Assembly (NCBI GenBank): GCA_039029355.1
Contig: JBCCGI010000004.1
Location: 1 to 64,000, forward strand
DNA length: 64,000 nt
Direction: 5' to 3'
Source: JBCCGI01 sp039029355
Lineage (GTDB): Bacteria; Planctomycetota; UBA1135; GCA-002686595
Shown: one piece after another, positions 26,194 to 35,411 of the stretch
How positions within the stretch are numbered: position 1 is the first letter of the stretch
Layout of the letters: each line of letters starts with the position of its first letter
Notes under the pieces: model-generated
Database searches by the model: none
Told to the model about the DNA's origin: nothing
The model's input: only the letters and a program-made list of their open reading frames with translations
Position numbers and translations under genes: made by a program

Positions 26194-27762
26194 GTGGCCT
26201 TGGAAGCTCAAGCCACCCCCCTCCACGCGTGCGCGATCCAGGTCGACGCCGCGGACAACGTCGCGGTCGTGAAGGCCACCCTCACCGGCGGCGAGACGAT
26301 CGCCCTGCCCGGCTCAGACGGGGTCAAGATCCGCGGCAAGGTCACCCCCGGGCACCGCTTCGCCACGCGCGACGTGCCGGCGGGTGAGTTCGTGCTCCAG
26401 TACGGTCAACCGATCGGGACGTCGCTCGGCATCGTCGCGGGCGACCCGATCTCGCACGACAACATGTCGGACGACGTGCCGGTCGTGCGCGACCTGCCCG
26501 ACGACCTCTCCACCCCCGCTCCCGACTACGTGCCCGAGGCCGAGCGCCCGACCTTCCGCGGCTTCCGCCGGCCGGACGGCCGCGTCGGCACGCGCAACCA
26601 CGTGCTGATCATCCCGACCAGCATGTGCGCGAGCCACGAGGCGGCGCAGATCGCCACGATCGTCGAGTACACGCGCTTCGACCGCGAGAAGTACCCGAAC
26701 GTCGACAGCGTCGTGGCGCTGCCGCACAACAAGGGTTGCGGTTGTTCCGACGGATCGAACGTCGAGGTGATGCTCCGCACGCTGGCGAACTACGCCAACC
26801 ACCCCAACGTGGGCGCGGTGCTCTTCCTCGACCTCGGCTGCGAGAAGACGAACCTGACGCTGGTCGGCCGCTATCTGCGCGAGCACGGCGGTGTCTCGTG
26901 GGAGAAGCCGGTCGAGTGGATGGGCATCCAGGAGTCCGGCGGCACCCAGGCGGCGATCGAGAAGGGCCTCGCGAAGATCGAGGAGATGCTGCCGATCGTG
27001 AACCAGGCACAGCGCGAGGAGGTGCCGATCTCCGAGCTGGTGCTGGGCGTCAAGTGCGGCGGCTCGGACGGCTTCTCGGGCCTTTCGGCCAACCCCTCGC
27101 TGGGGCACTGTTCCGACCTGTTGGTGCGCAATGGCGGCACCGTGCTGATCACCGAGGTGCCGGAGTTCTGCGGTGCCGAGCACGTCTTCGCCGCCCGCGC
27201 CCGCAACGCCGAGGTCGGGCGACAGGTGTTCGAGACAGTCGACTGGTACAAGGACTACGCCTCGAAGTTCGGCACCGTGCTCAACGAGAACCCGAGCCCG
27301 GGCAACAAGGCCGGCGGGTTGCTGAACATCACGATCAAGTCGCTCGGCGCGATGGCCAAGGGCGGCACGACGCGGGTCGAGGGCTGCACCGGCTACGCCC
27401 AGCCGCCCGAGCGGCGCGGGCTCAACATGATGCAGGGGCCGGGCTACGATCAGGAGTCGACGCCCGGGCTCGTCGGAGCCGGCGCCACCGCGGTCATCTT
27501 CACGACCGGTCGCGGCACCACGATCGGCAACGCGATCGCGCCGGTCATCAAGCTCGCGTCGAACAACGGCATCTTCGAGCGCATGAGCGGCGACCTCGAC
27601 CTGTCCGCAGGCGGGGTGATCGAAGGCACCGAGAGCATCCAGGAGGTCGGCGCGCGCGTGTTCGAGCACCTGCGCCAGGTCGCCGGCGGCGAGCCGGCCA
27701 AGGCCGAGAACCACAAGCACCGCGAGTTCCAGATCTGGGCGGAGCAGTCCGTCTCGCTGTAG
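26194..27762 (+). CDS. UxaA-family (altronate/galactarate-type) sugar acid dehydratase
   Basis: The protein has 522 residues from a GTG start inside ATGAGTG; the overlapping ATG is out of frame. An N-terminal SAF-like domain lies at about 10-90, followed by the catalytic region with its conserved cysteines: PHNKGCGCSDG, FLDLGCEKTN, VKCGGSDGFSG and EGCTGYAQPP. Family members dehydrate aldonic or aldaric acids to 2-keto-3-deoxy acids with a metal or Fe-S site. Here both SAF and catalytic regions are in one chain, as in UxaA. With a lactonase and dehydrogenases nearby, an aldonate such as L-fuconate is a plausible substrate, but altronate cannot be excluded. The zinc dehydrogenase starts 34 bases downstream, so the two are probably co-transcribed. 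Confidence 0.9.
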   Translation: MALEAQATPLHACAIQVDAADNVAVVKATLTGGETIALPGSDGVKIRGKVTPGHRFATRDVPAGEFVLQYGQPIGTSLGIVAGDPISHDNMSDDVPVVRDLPDDLSTPAPDYVPEAERPTFRGFRRPDGRVGTRNHVLIIPTSMCASHEAAQIATIVEYTRFDREKYPNVDSVVALPHNKGCGCSDGSNVEVMLRTLANYANHPNVGAVLFLDLGCEKTNLTLVGRYLREHGGVSWEKPVEWMGIQESGGTQAAIEKGLAKIEEMLPIVNQAQREEVPISELVLGVKCGGSDGFSGLSANPSLGHCSDLLVRNGGTVLITEVPEFCGAEHVFAARARNAEVGRQVFETVDWYKDYASKFGTVLNENPSPGNKAGGLLNITIKSLGAMAKGGTTRVEGCTGYAQPPERRGLNMMQGPGYDQESTPGLVGAGATAVIFTTGRGTTIGNAIAPVIKLASNNGIFERMSGDLDLSAGGVIEGTESIQEVGARVFEHLRQVAGGEPAKAENHKHREFQIWAEQSVSL

Positions 27763-27796
27763 ACGCCACGCCCCCACAGGTGGAGAGGATCACCCC

Positions 27797-28939
27797 ATGC
27801 GCGCCTGCGTGTTGGTCGACGTAGGTCGACTCGAGCTCCTGGATGTGCCGGACCCGACGCCGGGTCCGCGGGACGTGCTGCTGTCGACCTCCGCGGTCGG
27901 CCTGTGCGGCACGGACTTCCACATCTTCGGCGGCGAGATGAACTTCAACCTCGACGAGCGCGGGCAGCCGATCGCGCTGCGGGACGCGCCGCAGATCCTC
28001 GGGCACGAGATTACCGGCGTCGTGCAGGAGGTCGGCTCCGAGGTCGGAGGGCTCGCGGTCGGCGACCGCGTCGTGCTCGACCAGGGGCTCAGCTGCGTCA
28101 GTGCCGCGCGCGACCTGTGCGAGTACTGCGCATCGGGCGACTCGCACCAGTGCGAGGGTTACATCGAGCACGGGATCACCGGCTTGGAGGGCGGCTTCGC
28201 CGAGTACGTCGCGACGCCCGGCGTCAACGCGGTGAAGATCGAGTCCGACCTCGACGCGGCGCGGGCGGCCATGACCGAGCCACTCGGCTGCATCCTGCAC
28301 TCGTCGGACTTCGCGCAACGCGCGAACACGCGCTATCGCATCGGCGATGCCGACCCGGCGCGCAAGGTCCGCACCGCGCTGGTCTGCGGCGCCGGACCCG
28401 CCGGGCTCCTGTGGATTCAGGTGCTGCGCAGCGTGCTGGGCTTCGACGGCACGTTGCTGGTCGCGGAGATCGACGACACCAAGCGCGAGGCCGCGCGCGC
28501 CCTCGGCGCGGAGCCGATCGATCCGCGCGCCACCGACCTGACCGAAGCGGTGCGCGAGCGGACGTCGGGCCGCATGGTCGAGTACCTGGTCGAAGCGACC
28601 GGAAACGGCCCGATCTTCGCGCAGCTGCCCGCCCTAATCCGCAAGCAGGCGACCTTCGTGATGTACGGCGTCGGCCACGGCGGAGCGAGCCTCGAGCTGA
28701 TGAACCAGGTGCAGTGGAAGGAGCCGTCGCTGGTCCTTTCGGTCGGCGCCTCGGGCGGCTTCGACGACGACGGACGGCCGACGATCTATCGCCGCGCTCT
28801 GCACCTGATCGAAGACGGTAAGGTCGATGTCGCCAGCATCGCCTCGCACCGCTACGAGGGCCTGGAGCGCATCCCCGAGGCCTTCGGCGGCGACCACGCG
28901 CAGCCGGGCTACGTAAAGGGCGTGGCACTCTTCGGGTGA
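27797..28939 (+). CDS. Zinc-dependent medium-chain alcohol/polyol dehydrogenase
   Basis: The protein has 380 residues. The catalytic zinc site is visible as Cys37 (GLCGTD) and His70-Glu71 (LGHE). A structural-zinc lobe holds Cys108, Cys111 and Cys119, with the fourth Cys displaced to 100 by a small insertion. The nucleotide-binding segment is VCGAGPAGLLWIQVL. The family oxidises secondary alcohols of sugars and sugar acids with NAD(P). Being directly downstream of the dehydratase, it may oxidise the 2-keto-3-deoxy acid to a diketo acid, the substrate type cleaved by FAH-family hydrolases; that is inference. A strong hairpin follows the stop and separates it from the FAH gene. Confidence 0.9.
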   Translation: MRACVLVDVGRLELLDVPDPTPGPRDVLLSTSAVGLCGTDFHIFGGEMNFNLDERGQPIALRDAPQILGHEITGVVQEVGSEVGGLAVGDRVVLDQGLSCVSAARDLCEYCASGDSHQCEGYIEHGITGLEGGFAEYVATPGVNAVKIESDLDAARAAMTEPLGCILHSSDFAQRANTRYRIGDADPARKVRTALVCGAGPAGLLWIQVLRSVLGFDGTLLVAEIDDTKREAARALGAEPIDPRATDLTEAVRERTSGRMVEYLVEATGNGPIFAQLPALIRKQATFVMYGVGHGGASLELMNQVQWKEPSLVLSVGASGGFDDDGRPTIYRRALHLIEDGKVDVASIASHRYEGLERIPEAFGGDHAQPGYVKGVALFG

Positions 28940-28941
28940 GA

Positions 28942-28956
28942 GCCCCCCGCGGGGGC
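28942..28956 (+). terminator. GC hairpin after the zinc dehydrogenase gene
   Basis: GCCCC and GGGGC form a 5-bp stem with a 5-base loop starting 2 bases after the stop. The next gene begins 250 bases later, so this may end the dehydratase-dehydrogenase transcript. No T-tract follows. Confidence 0.35.
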
Positions 28957-29206
28957 GCCGTCGTGGGGTGAGGTCGGCTCGCGGAGCTTCTCGGGCCGAT
29001 CTGCGTGGCGATTCGGGCCTCGTCCCGTATCCTGTTTGCCCGAAAAGTCGCCCCGCAAAGCCTGCGTGGCGGCACTTCGGCGCGCATCCGCCGCGCGATC
29101 ACGTTCGCCACCGGCGCCTCGCGCGCCGCCGACCCAGGGCTCACGCTCGTCGGCCTCCACGGACCCAAGGGGCTCCAAACGCTCCTTCTCGATCCCCCCA
29201 CGCGTC

Positions 29207-30112
29207 TTGAAAATCGTCACCTTCACCCGTGAGCCCGGCGGAGAGCCGCGGCTCGGAGCGCTTCTGGCCGACGGCGACATCCTGGACTTCACCCACGACG
29301 AGGTCGGGATCCCGCAGCCCGCGAACCACAACGACTGGTACGACCTCGACGGCAGCCACCTGCCGCAGGCCGATGCCGCTCACGACGCCGTGACGAGCGA
29401 CGCCGGTCGCCTCGCCGGGCTGCGGACGGCGGGCGCCGTCGTCGCGCGCGGCGACGTGACGCTGCTCGCGCCGGTGCCGCGACCGGGCAAGGTGATCTGC
29501 ATCGGGCTCAACTACAAGGACCACGCCGAGGAGAGCAAGATGGACCTCCCCGAGCGTCCGCTGATGTTCTCCAAGTTCCCGACGTCCATCACCGGGCCCG
29601 GGGCGCCGGTCGTCATCCCGCCGCTGACCGAGCAGGTCGACTACGAGGCCGAGCTCGCCGTGATCATCGGGCGCCGCGCTTCGCGCGTGTCGGCCGCGGA
29701 CGGCTACGACCACGTGCTCGGGTACGCGAACTTCAACGACGTCAGCGCGCGCGACTTCCAGTTCGCCGACGGTCAGTGGCAGCGCGGCAAGTCGCCCGAC
29801 ACCTTCGGCCCGCTGGGCGAGTACATCGCGACCACCGACGAGGTCCCCGATCCGCACACGCTGCGCATCTCGCTGCGGCTGAACGGCGAGACGCTGCAGG
29901 ACTCTAACACCGACCAACTGATCTTCCGCGTGCCGGAGCTGATCGAGAAGTTGTCCGAGAGCGTCACGCTGGAGCCCGGCGACGTCATCGCGACGGGCAC
30001 GCCCCCGGGCGTGGGCTTCGCGCGCAAGCCGCCGATCTGGGTCAAGGCGGGCGACGTGATGGAGGTCGAGATCGCCGGCCTCGGCGTGCTCTCGAACCCC
30101 GTCACCGAGTAG
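29207..30112 (+). CDS. Fumarylacetoacetate hydrolase (FAH)-family hydrolase
   Basis: The protein has 301 residues from a TTG start (MKIVTFTREPG), which gives the standard FAH-family N-terminus. The open frame upstream is Arg/Ser-rich and unlike the family. The conserved catalytic region holds GLNYKDHAEESK, metal ligands in DYEAELAVIIG (E-x-E) and an Asp in DVSARDFQ, and the C-terminal GDVIATGTPPGVG. Members hydrolyse C-C bonds of diketo acids, including 2,4-diketo-3-deoxy sugar acids in non-phosphorylative L-fucose and L-rhamnose pathways. Its place after the dehydratase and dehydrogenase fits that final cleavage step. The 267-base gap upstream holds no other gene. It is convergent with the TgpA-like gene 15 bases away. 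Confidence 0.9.
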   Translation: MKIVTFTREPGGEPRLGALLADGDILDFTHDEVGIPQPANHNDWYDLDGSHLPQADAAHDAVTSDAGRLAGLRTAGAVVARGDVTLLAPVPRPGKVICIGLNYKDHAEESKMDLPERPLMFSKFPTSITGPGAPVVIPPLTEQVDYEAELAVIIGRRASRVSAADGYDHVLGYANFNDVSARDFQFADGQWQRGKSPDTFGPLGEYIATTDEVPDPHTLRISLRLNGETLQDSNTDQLIFRVPELIEKLSESVTLEPGDVIATGTPPGVGFARKPPIWVKAGDVMEVEIAGLGVLSNPVTE

Positions 30113-30127
30113 GGCGCCGAACAGCGC

Positions 30128-32314
30128 CTAGTCCGCGTCGTCGAGCGAGCGCAGGAAGCCGCGCACGGCCTCCTCGTCCGCCGGCGACAGCTCGCGGCCG
30201 CCGAAGCGCGCGCCGTAGAAGGCCTCGGCGATCGCGGGCAGCGGGCGGTAGCGCTCGCCGCCCGCCAGGCGCACCGACGCGGCGAACTCGCGGAGCGTCT
30301 GCGGCGGGCGCCGGCGGTGGCCTCGGCGCGCGAGCGCGGTGAGCAGCTTGCGGTAGAGCGACTCCACCCGCGCATCGACCGCGGCAGGCGCCACGCGCTC
30401 GCCCCCCGCGCGAGCCCCGAACCGCCGCAGGAGCAAGGCCGCCACCAGCACGCCGGCCAGCCCTAGGGCGATCAGCGGAGAGCGCTTCAGGCTCCCCCAC
30501 ACCGCGCGCGGCGCCTCGGCCAGCGTCGAGACGAACTCGCGCATCTCGGCCACGTCGCCGCCGGACTCGGCCCAGCGCTTGAGGCTGCCCGCGAGGTCGC
30601 GCGCGAGCGAGCCCACGCCCGGCTCACCCTCCGCCTCGAGCGCCTGCGCGAGGGCGCGCGCGCGCTGCCCCCCCGGCGTCGGATCGAAGGTGACCCAGCC
30701 GACGCCCTCGAAGTGCACCTCGATCCAGGCGTGGCCCTCGCGCGTCGTCACCTCGTAGCTGCGCTCCTCGGAGTCGAACTCCTTCGCCAGGAACCCGGTC
30801 GCGATCCGCGCCGGGATCCCGAGCGAGCGCAGCATCAGCGTCGCGGCCGAGGCGTAGTAGGTACACGGCCCGCTGCGACGGCGCAGGAACTCGAGCACGC
30901 CCGGAAGCCCGGGGAACTCGGTGACGTCGAGCGAGTAGGTGAACTCGGATTGGAACCAGCCGACCAGCGCGTTAACGCGCTCGACGTCGTTGTTCGCCGC
31001 CGCGACGACCTCGCGCGCGATGCGCTCCAGCTGCGCCAGCTCGTCGGCCGAGCGCGGATGGAACGCCAGCTCGGTGTAGAGCGGCTCGCCGTGCAGAGCC
31101 CGCCGGTCGGACAGGTCGAGGTACGAGGCGCGCCGGTCCTGGAAGCGCGCGCGGAAGCGAAACCAGTCGGGATCCGGCTCGAGCGCGACGAGCAGCCCGT
31201 CGGGGTCGTGCTGGATCGGCGTCAGGTCGATCGCGAGCAACCGCTCCGGCGCGAACAGGATGCCCAGGTTGCCGCGGCGGATCAGCATGGGCTGCTGCTC
31301 GACCGAGATCTCGAGCAACGCCGCGCGCCCGAACGGGCGCCCGAGGTCGGCCCAGCCGTCGGGCTCGGGCTCCTCGGTCACGCGGCCGCTGGTGCGCTGG
31401 AAGGTGGCGCCCTGGTCGTCGATCACGTCGAGCACCATCCCCCGCATGTAGAGCGGGCCGATGTCGACGCCACCGGTCGGCGCGATGCGCATCACCGTCT
31501 CGCGCTGCAGCTGCGTGATGCCGCCGGAGAGGTCCATTCCCGACGGGAAGATCTGCTCGAAGGTGTCGAGCGAGTCCTGGTCCTCCTGGGTACCGCTGCT
31601 CGCGAGCTCGCTCTCGGGCTCCGTCGGCGACTCGACCGACTCGCCCTCCTGTAGGATCGGTTCCGGCAGCACGAGCACCGCAACGTAGACCAGCAGCGTC
31701 GCGAGCAGCACCAGCGCGGTCAGCGGCGCCGCATAGGCGAGCAGGCGGCGTCCCGACGGCGGCTCTTCGTAGTCGCCGGGCCGGCGCCACGCGAGAAGCT
31801 CCGCGCGTCGCGCCTGCAACGCGAGCAGCGACGTCGCGCCCAGCCCGAGGGCCAGCGGAAACAGAATGAGCCAGACCGCCCCCGGCGCGACCGAAAAGCC
31901 GACGACCGTCGCCACCGGGCTCAGCACCAGCGCCGCAGCCGCGGCCGCATCGTTTGCACGGTGCAGGTAGAGGTTGAGATAGGCGAGCAACAACACGCCG
32001 AGCAAGAGCGCTCCGGCGGTGCCCCAGCCGAGCAGCGCGAGCGGTACGAGCTGCGCACACCACGCCGCTCCCACCAAGAGCGCCGGCACGGACGCCCGCG
32101 CCAGCGTGCTGCGCAGCGCCAGCGCCGCGGCGGGCGCGGCGAGGAGCGCGAGGCCGCCGAGCACCGCGACGGCACCCGGCAGCTCGGGGCCGCCGAAGAG
32201 CGTCAGCAGGAAGGCGGCTACGACGGGCACCGCCCCGGCCGCGAGCGAGGCGCGCAGCCAGCGATCGGCGCGGCGCGGCTGGCGGGCCGCGCTGGTTCCG
32301 CGGGCCGGGCTCAC
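30128..32314 (-). CDS. TgpA-like membrane transglutaminase (DUF3488-type TM domain, transglutaminase core, DUF4129-like tail)
   Basis: The protein has 728 residues from a GTG that overlaps the DUF58 stop by GTGA; a second GTG one codon earlier is equally possible. Five to six membrane segments (about 15-200) are followed by an extracytoplasmic region. Its transglutaminase core has Cys484 (SGPCTYYASAATLMLRSLG), His528 (EGHAWIEVHF) and Asp544 (VTFDPTPGG). A further membrane segment at about 630-650 and a short DUF4129-like cytoplasmic tail (SLYRKLLTALARRG) complete it. MoxR-DUF58-TgpA is a conserved operon arrangement; the exact substrate of the transglutaminase in bacteria is unknown, and cross-linking or proteolytic activity at the envelope is assumed. 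Confidence 0.92.
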   Translation of the reverse strand: MSPARGTSAARQPRRADRWLRASLAAGAVPVVAAFLLTLFGGPELPGAVAVLGGLALLAAPAAALALRSTLARASVPALLVGAAWCAQLVPLALLGWGTAGALLLGVLLLAYLNLYLHRANDAAAAAALVLSPVATVVGFSVAPGAVWLILFPLALGLGATSLLALQARRAELLAWRRPGDYEEPPSGRRLLAYAAPLTALVLLATLLVYVAVLVLPEPILQEGESVESPTEPESELASSGTQEDQDSLDTFEQIFPSGMDLSGGITQLQRETVMRIAPTGGVDIGPLYMRGMVLDVIDDQGATFQRTSGRVTEEPEPDGWADLGRPFGRAALLEISVEQQPMLIRRGNLGILFAPERLLAIDLTPIQHDPDGLLVALEPDPDWFRFRARFQDRRASYLDLSDRRALHGEPLYTELAFHPRSADELAQLERIAREVVAAANNDVERVNALVGWFQSEFTYSLDVTEFPGLPGVLEFLRRRSGPCTYYASAATLMLRSLGIPARIATGFLAKEFDSEERSYEVTTREGHAWIEVHFEGVGWVTFDPTPGGQRARALAQALEAEGEPGVGSLARDLAGSLKRWAESGGDVAEMREFVSTLAEAPRAVWGSLKRSPLIALGLAGVLVAALLLRRFGARAGGERVAPAAVDARVESLYRKLLTALARRGHRRRPPQTLREFAASVRLAGGERYRPLPAIAEAFYGARFGGRELSPADEEAVRGFLRSLDDAD

Positions 32315-33495
32315 CACCGCGTCCCCGCCGTGAGCGGCTCGCCCATCCCCCACGGCCGTGCGGGCAGGAACATCCGCCCGGTCTCGGGCGACAGGACGTC
32401 GATCGAGAGCGCACGCCCGAGCGAAGCTCCGGTGCTCCCGTCGCCGACGAAGACCGCGATCGGCACCTCGCCCTCGGGGACGCGCTGCAGGCCGCGCTCG
32501 ACGGCTTCGCGCGGGCTCCCCGCCGAGAAGCCGACGTCGGCGAGCGCGGTGGGCACGCGCATTAGCCCTCCGCGCCCGCGCGCGGCGTCGACCGCGAAGA
32601 GCTCGTCGCCGGCCAGCGTGAGCCGCACCGCGCGCCCGCGCCGCAGGAAGTGCTCGGCGACGGTCGCCGCCAGGCTCACGGCGCGCTCGAAGCGGCGGCG
32701 CGGAGCGTCGAGCGGCACCGTGCCCGCCACGTGCGTCCCCAGCACGAGGTGCACCGGCGGCTCGGCGTGCAGCCGGTACTCGCGCACGATGCGGCGACCG
32801 CGGCGCGCGGACAGACGCCAGTGCACGCGGCGCAGGCTCTCGCCCTCGCGCCAGTCGCGCACGCCGTAGAACTCCTCCTCGCCGCGCTCGAACGGCTGCT
32901 GCTCGTGGAGCGGCTCGCGGCGCGCGCGCGGCAGCGCGCCCAGCTCGCCCAGGCTGCCGAGGCGCGGGAGCGCCAGGAACTCGACCGGCAGGCGGTAGTG
33001 CAGGCGGTGCTCCACGAGACCCATCGGAAAGCTCGAGGCGACGACCAGCTGTAGCTCGTGATGCCGGCCGCGGCGGTGGAGCCGATGCGAGATCGGCACC
33101 CGCGCGCGCTCGCCGGGGCCTAGCGCGAGGCGCTGCCCCGCGGCGTGCTCGACGAAACCGTCGCCCTCACCGCAGGCGAGCCGCAGGTAGCGCGCGCCGT
33201 GGAACGAGCCGCCCGCAACCAGCATCACCTCGGGCGTGAACACATCGCCGACGTGCACGCGCGCGGGCCCGGGCGGGAGCACGCGCAGGCCCCGCAGGTG
33301 CCAGCGTGTCAGCGCGAGCGCGAGCACGAGCGCCGCGACCGACGTGGACGCGAAGAGGCCGAGCAGGCCGCCGAAGGCCCAGCTCGCGAGGAGGCTAGCG
33401 CCCGCGACCGGCAGCGCGATCCGCCCCGAAGGGGTGAGGCGCGTCGTGCGGCGCACCGGCTTGAGCGGAGCGACGGGCGCGGGCGCGGCGCTCAC
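32311..33495 (-). CDS. DUF58-domain protein
   Basis: The protein has 394 residues from a GTG overlapping the MoxR stop by GTGA. Two hydrophobic segments lie near the N-terminus (about 28-62), then a beta-rich region, then the DUF58 signature FYGVRDWREGESLRRVHWRLSAR. The rest is a von Willebrand-A-like fold in which the metal-site residues are not clearly conserved. The longer open frame upstream lies antiparallel in another phase over the MoxR gene. Family knowledge: DUF58 proteins are encoded with MoxR AAA+ ATPases and transglutaminase membrane proteins and are thought to work as an assembly or maturation unit at the membrane. Confidence 0.92.
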   Translation of the reverse strand: MSAAPAPVAPLKPVRRTTRLTPSGRIALPVAGASLLASWAFGGLLGLFASTSVAALVLALALTRWHLRGLRVLPPGPARVHVGDVFTPEVMLVAGGSFHGARYLRLACGEGDGFVEHAAGQRLALGPGERARVPISHRLHRRGRHHELQLVVASSFPMGLVEHRLHYRLPVEFLALPRLGSLGELGALPRARREPLHEQQPFERGEEEFYGVRDWREGESLRRVHWRLSARRGRRIVREYRLHAEPPVHLVLGTHVAGTVPLDAPRRRFERAVSLAATVAEHFLRRGRAVRLTLAGDELFAVDAARGRGGLMRVPTALADVGFSAGSPREAVERGLQRVPEGEVPIAVFVGDGSTGASLGRALSIDVLSPETGRMFLPARPWGMGEPLTAGTRW

Positions 33496-34451
33496 TCCGG
33501 CGCTGCGACCGCGTCCAGGAGGGCGCGCACGGCACCCTCGCCGCCGGACATATCGCCCGCGCCGCCGCCGGTCGGCAGCGGCACCACTCGGTGCGCGAGC
33601 ACCGGCACGGCGAGTCGCTTGAAGTCGTCGGGCACGCAGAACTCGCGCCCTTCGATGCGCGCCATCGCCTGGGCGGCACGCATCCAGCCGAGGCCCGCGC
33701 GCGGGCTCGCTCCGAGCAGGAAGCGCCCGCGGTCGCGCGTCGCCTCGACGACGTCGAGCACGTAGTCGAGCAGCGCCTCGTCGACGCGCACCTCGCGCAC
33801 GGCCTCGATCTCGGCCAGGAGCTCGTCGCGCGTCATCACCGCGCCGATCGCCTCTAGTGGGTCTAGCCCGACGCGGCTGAGCAGCACCTGGCGCTCGACG
33901 TCGCGCGACGGATAGCCGAGCCGCACGCACAGCAGGAAGCGGTCCAGCTGCGACTCGGGCAGCGGATAGGTGCCCTCGAACTCGAGTGGGTTCTGCGTCG
34001 CGATGACGAAGAAGGGCGCGGGCAGCTCGCGCGTCTCGCCCTCGGCGGTGACACGGCGCTCGGCCATGCACTCGAGCAGCGCCGACTGCGTGCGCGGCGT
34101 CGTGCGGTTGAGCTCGTCGGCGAGCACGATGTTCCCGAAGATCGGCCCGGGCCGGAACACGAAATCCGCGCGGTCCTCGGCCAGCACCGCCACGCCGAGC
34201 AGGTCGGCGGGCAGGAGGTCGGACGTGAACTGCACGCGCGTGAAGCCTACGTCGATCGACTTGGCGAGCGCGCGTGCGACGGTGGTCTTGCCGGTCCCCG
34301 GCACGTCTTCGAGCAGGACGTGACCTTCCGCGAGCAGGCCAACGACGCAGTTGCGGATCGCCTCGCGCTTGCCGTAGATCACGTGCTCGACGTTTTCGAT
34401 CACCGCCTGGAGCTTGTTGGTCGGGCTCTTGAGGTCGGTCTGCAGCGTCAT
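33492..34451 (-). CDS. MoxR-family AAA+ ATPase
   Basis: The protein has 319 residues. Walker A is EDVPGTGKTTVARAL, Walker B is NIVLADELNRTTPRTQSALLE, sensor 1 is FFVIATQNPLEFEGTYPLPE (one of the most conserved MoxR segments) and sensor 2 is GASPRAGLGWMRAAQ. MoxR ATPases act as chaperones for VWA-type partners, here the co-translated DUF58 protein and the TgpA-like transglutaminase. All three overlap by four bases. A TAGAAT -10-like hexamer lies 34 bases upstream of the ATG in the divergent gap. Confidence 0.95.
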   Translation of the reverse strand: MTLQTDLKSPTNKLQAVIENVEHVIYGKREAIRNCVVGLLAEGHVLLEDVPGTGKTTVARALAKSIDVGFTRVQFTSDLLPADLLGVAVLAEDRADFVFRPGPIFGNIVLADELNRTTPRTQSALLECMAERRVTAEGETRELPAPFFVIATQNPLEFEGTYPLPESQLDRFLLCVRLGYPSRDVERQVLLSRVGLDPLEAIGAVMTRDELLAEIEAVREVRVDEALLDYVLDVVEATRDRGRFLLGASPRAGLGWMRAAQAMARIEGREFCVPDDFKRLAVPVLAHRVVPLPTGGGAGDMSGGEGAVRALLDAVAAPE

Positions 34452-34485
34452 GGGGTCGGGGGTGAGCGAGGGGCGACGGGGCAGA

Positions 34486-34491
34486 ATTCTA
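34486..34491 (-). promoter_or_regulatory. Possible -10 element for the MoxR operon
   Basis: TAGAAT on the minus strand, 34 bases from the MoxR ATG. No convincing -35 is seen at 16-18 bases. Confidence 0.25.
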
Positions 34492-34564
34492 CCCCCAGCG
34501 CGGTTCGAGGTGCTCTAGCCAGCCGGGCTCAGCCGGGCTACGAAGTGGTACGATCCGAATTCAC

Positions 34565-35308
34565 GTGAGCAAGGCCCTGGCACTCGTGCTCCTCGCCCTG
34601 GGCGGAGCGTTCGCGCTCGGCGCGCTCGCGGCGCGCCCATCGGGCCGCGCCGCGGAGCTGGCCGGCCCGACGCCGCGCACGGCGAAGGCTCACATCGAGC
34701 CGCCCCGGTCCACCGAGCCGGCCGGGCTGACCGAGGCGTCGCGGCGCGGGGACGAGCCGACCGCCCGCAGCGCGGCCCCCATCGCCGACTCCGCGCCCGA
34801 GGCTCCGGCGCCCAGCCCCGCTCCGCCGCCCTCTCTGGTCGACGGCGAGGAGCTCCGCGCCCACTACGACAACGGCAACCCCGAGTTCGAGGGCTGGCAG
34901 ATCCTCGACGGCGAGGGCCGCTGGCAGCGGCACGGCGCCTGGCTGGCGTGGCACGAGAACGGGCAGCTGCACGAGGACGGCTCCTACGCCGATGGAGAGG
35001 AGGCCGGCCTCTGGCGCTGGTACTACGACAACGGGGCGAAGATGGCCGAGGGCAACTTCCTCGCCGGCGAGCGCGTCGGCAAGTGGCTCTACTGGCACGA
35101 CAACGGCCATCAGATGACCGAGTGCCACTACGTGGACGGCAAGGCCCACGGCCTGTGGACGCACTTCCACGAGAACGGCGCGCGCAGCGCCCAGGGGGAG
35201 TTCCGGAGCGGATCCCTGCACGGCTCCTGGACGGTCTGGCGCGAGGACGGGACTCTCAACCTCGAGGGCACCGGCACCTACGAGCGCGGCGACCGCGTCG
35301 GCGACTAG
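34565..35308 (+). CDS. Exported or membrane-anchored MORN-variant repeat protein
   Basis: The protein has 247 residues from a GTG start. A single N-terminal hydrophobic segment (4-22) is followed by a Pro/Ala-rich linker (25-92). Six MORN_2-type repeats of about 23 residues fill the rest, each with an aromatic-x-x-NG or DNG core (HYDNGNPEFEG, WHENGQLHEDG, WYYDNGAKMAEG, WHDNGHQMTE, HFHENGARSAQG, WREDGTLNLEG). These repeats form beta-hairpin ladders used in protein or lipid binding; bacterial members are often annotated as 'toxin-antitoxin YwqK family antitoxin', a label that is not informative here. No toxin gene is adjacent. A hairpin follows the stop. Function unknown. Confidence 0.85.
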   Translation: MSKALALVLLALGGAFALGALAARPSGRAAELAGPTPRTAKAHIEPPRSTEPAGLTEASRRGDEPTARSAAPIADSAPEAPAPSPAPPPSLVDGEELRAHYDNGNPEFEGWQILDGEGRWQRHGAWLAWHENGQLHEDGSYADGEEAGLWRWYYDNGAKMAEGNFLAGERVGKWLYWHDNGHQMTECHYVDGKAHGLWTHFHENGARSAQGEFRSGSLHGSWTVWREDGTLNLEGTGTYERGDRVGD

Positions 35309-35322
35309 GCGCCCAAAGAAAC

Positions 35323-35347
35323 CGCGGAATGCGCGAAGGATTCCGCG
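35323..35347 (+). terminator. Hairpin after the MORN-repeat gene
   Basis: CGCGGAAT (35323-35330) and ATTCCGCG (35340-35347) form a perfect 8-bp stem with a 9-base loop, 14 bases after the stop. No T-run. Confidence 0.5.
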
Positions 35348-35411
35348 CGACTCGTCGCCCTAAGGCCCCAGCGCGCCCGCTCTAGGGCTCCCCAAGACCT
35401 CCTATCCACCC

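Noticed and set aside
34565..35308. Annotation of the MORN-repeat protein as an antitoxin
   Set aside because: That family label is inherited from automatic annotation; no toxin gene is adjacent and the protein is exported or anchored.
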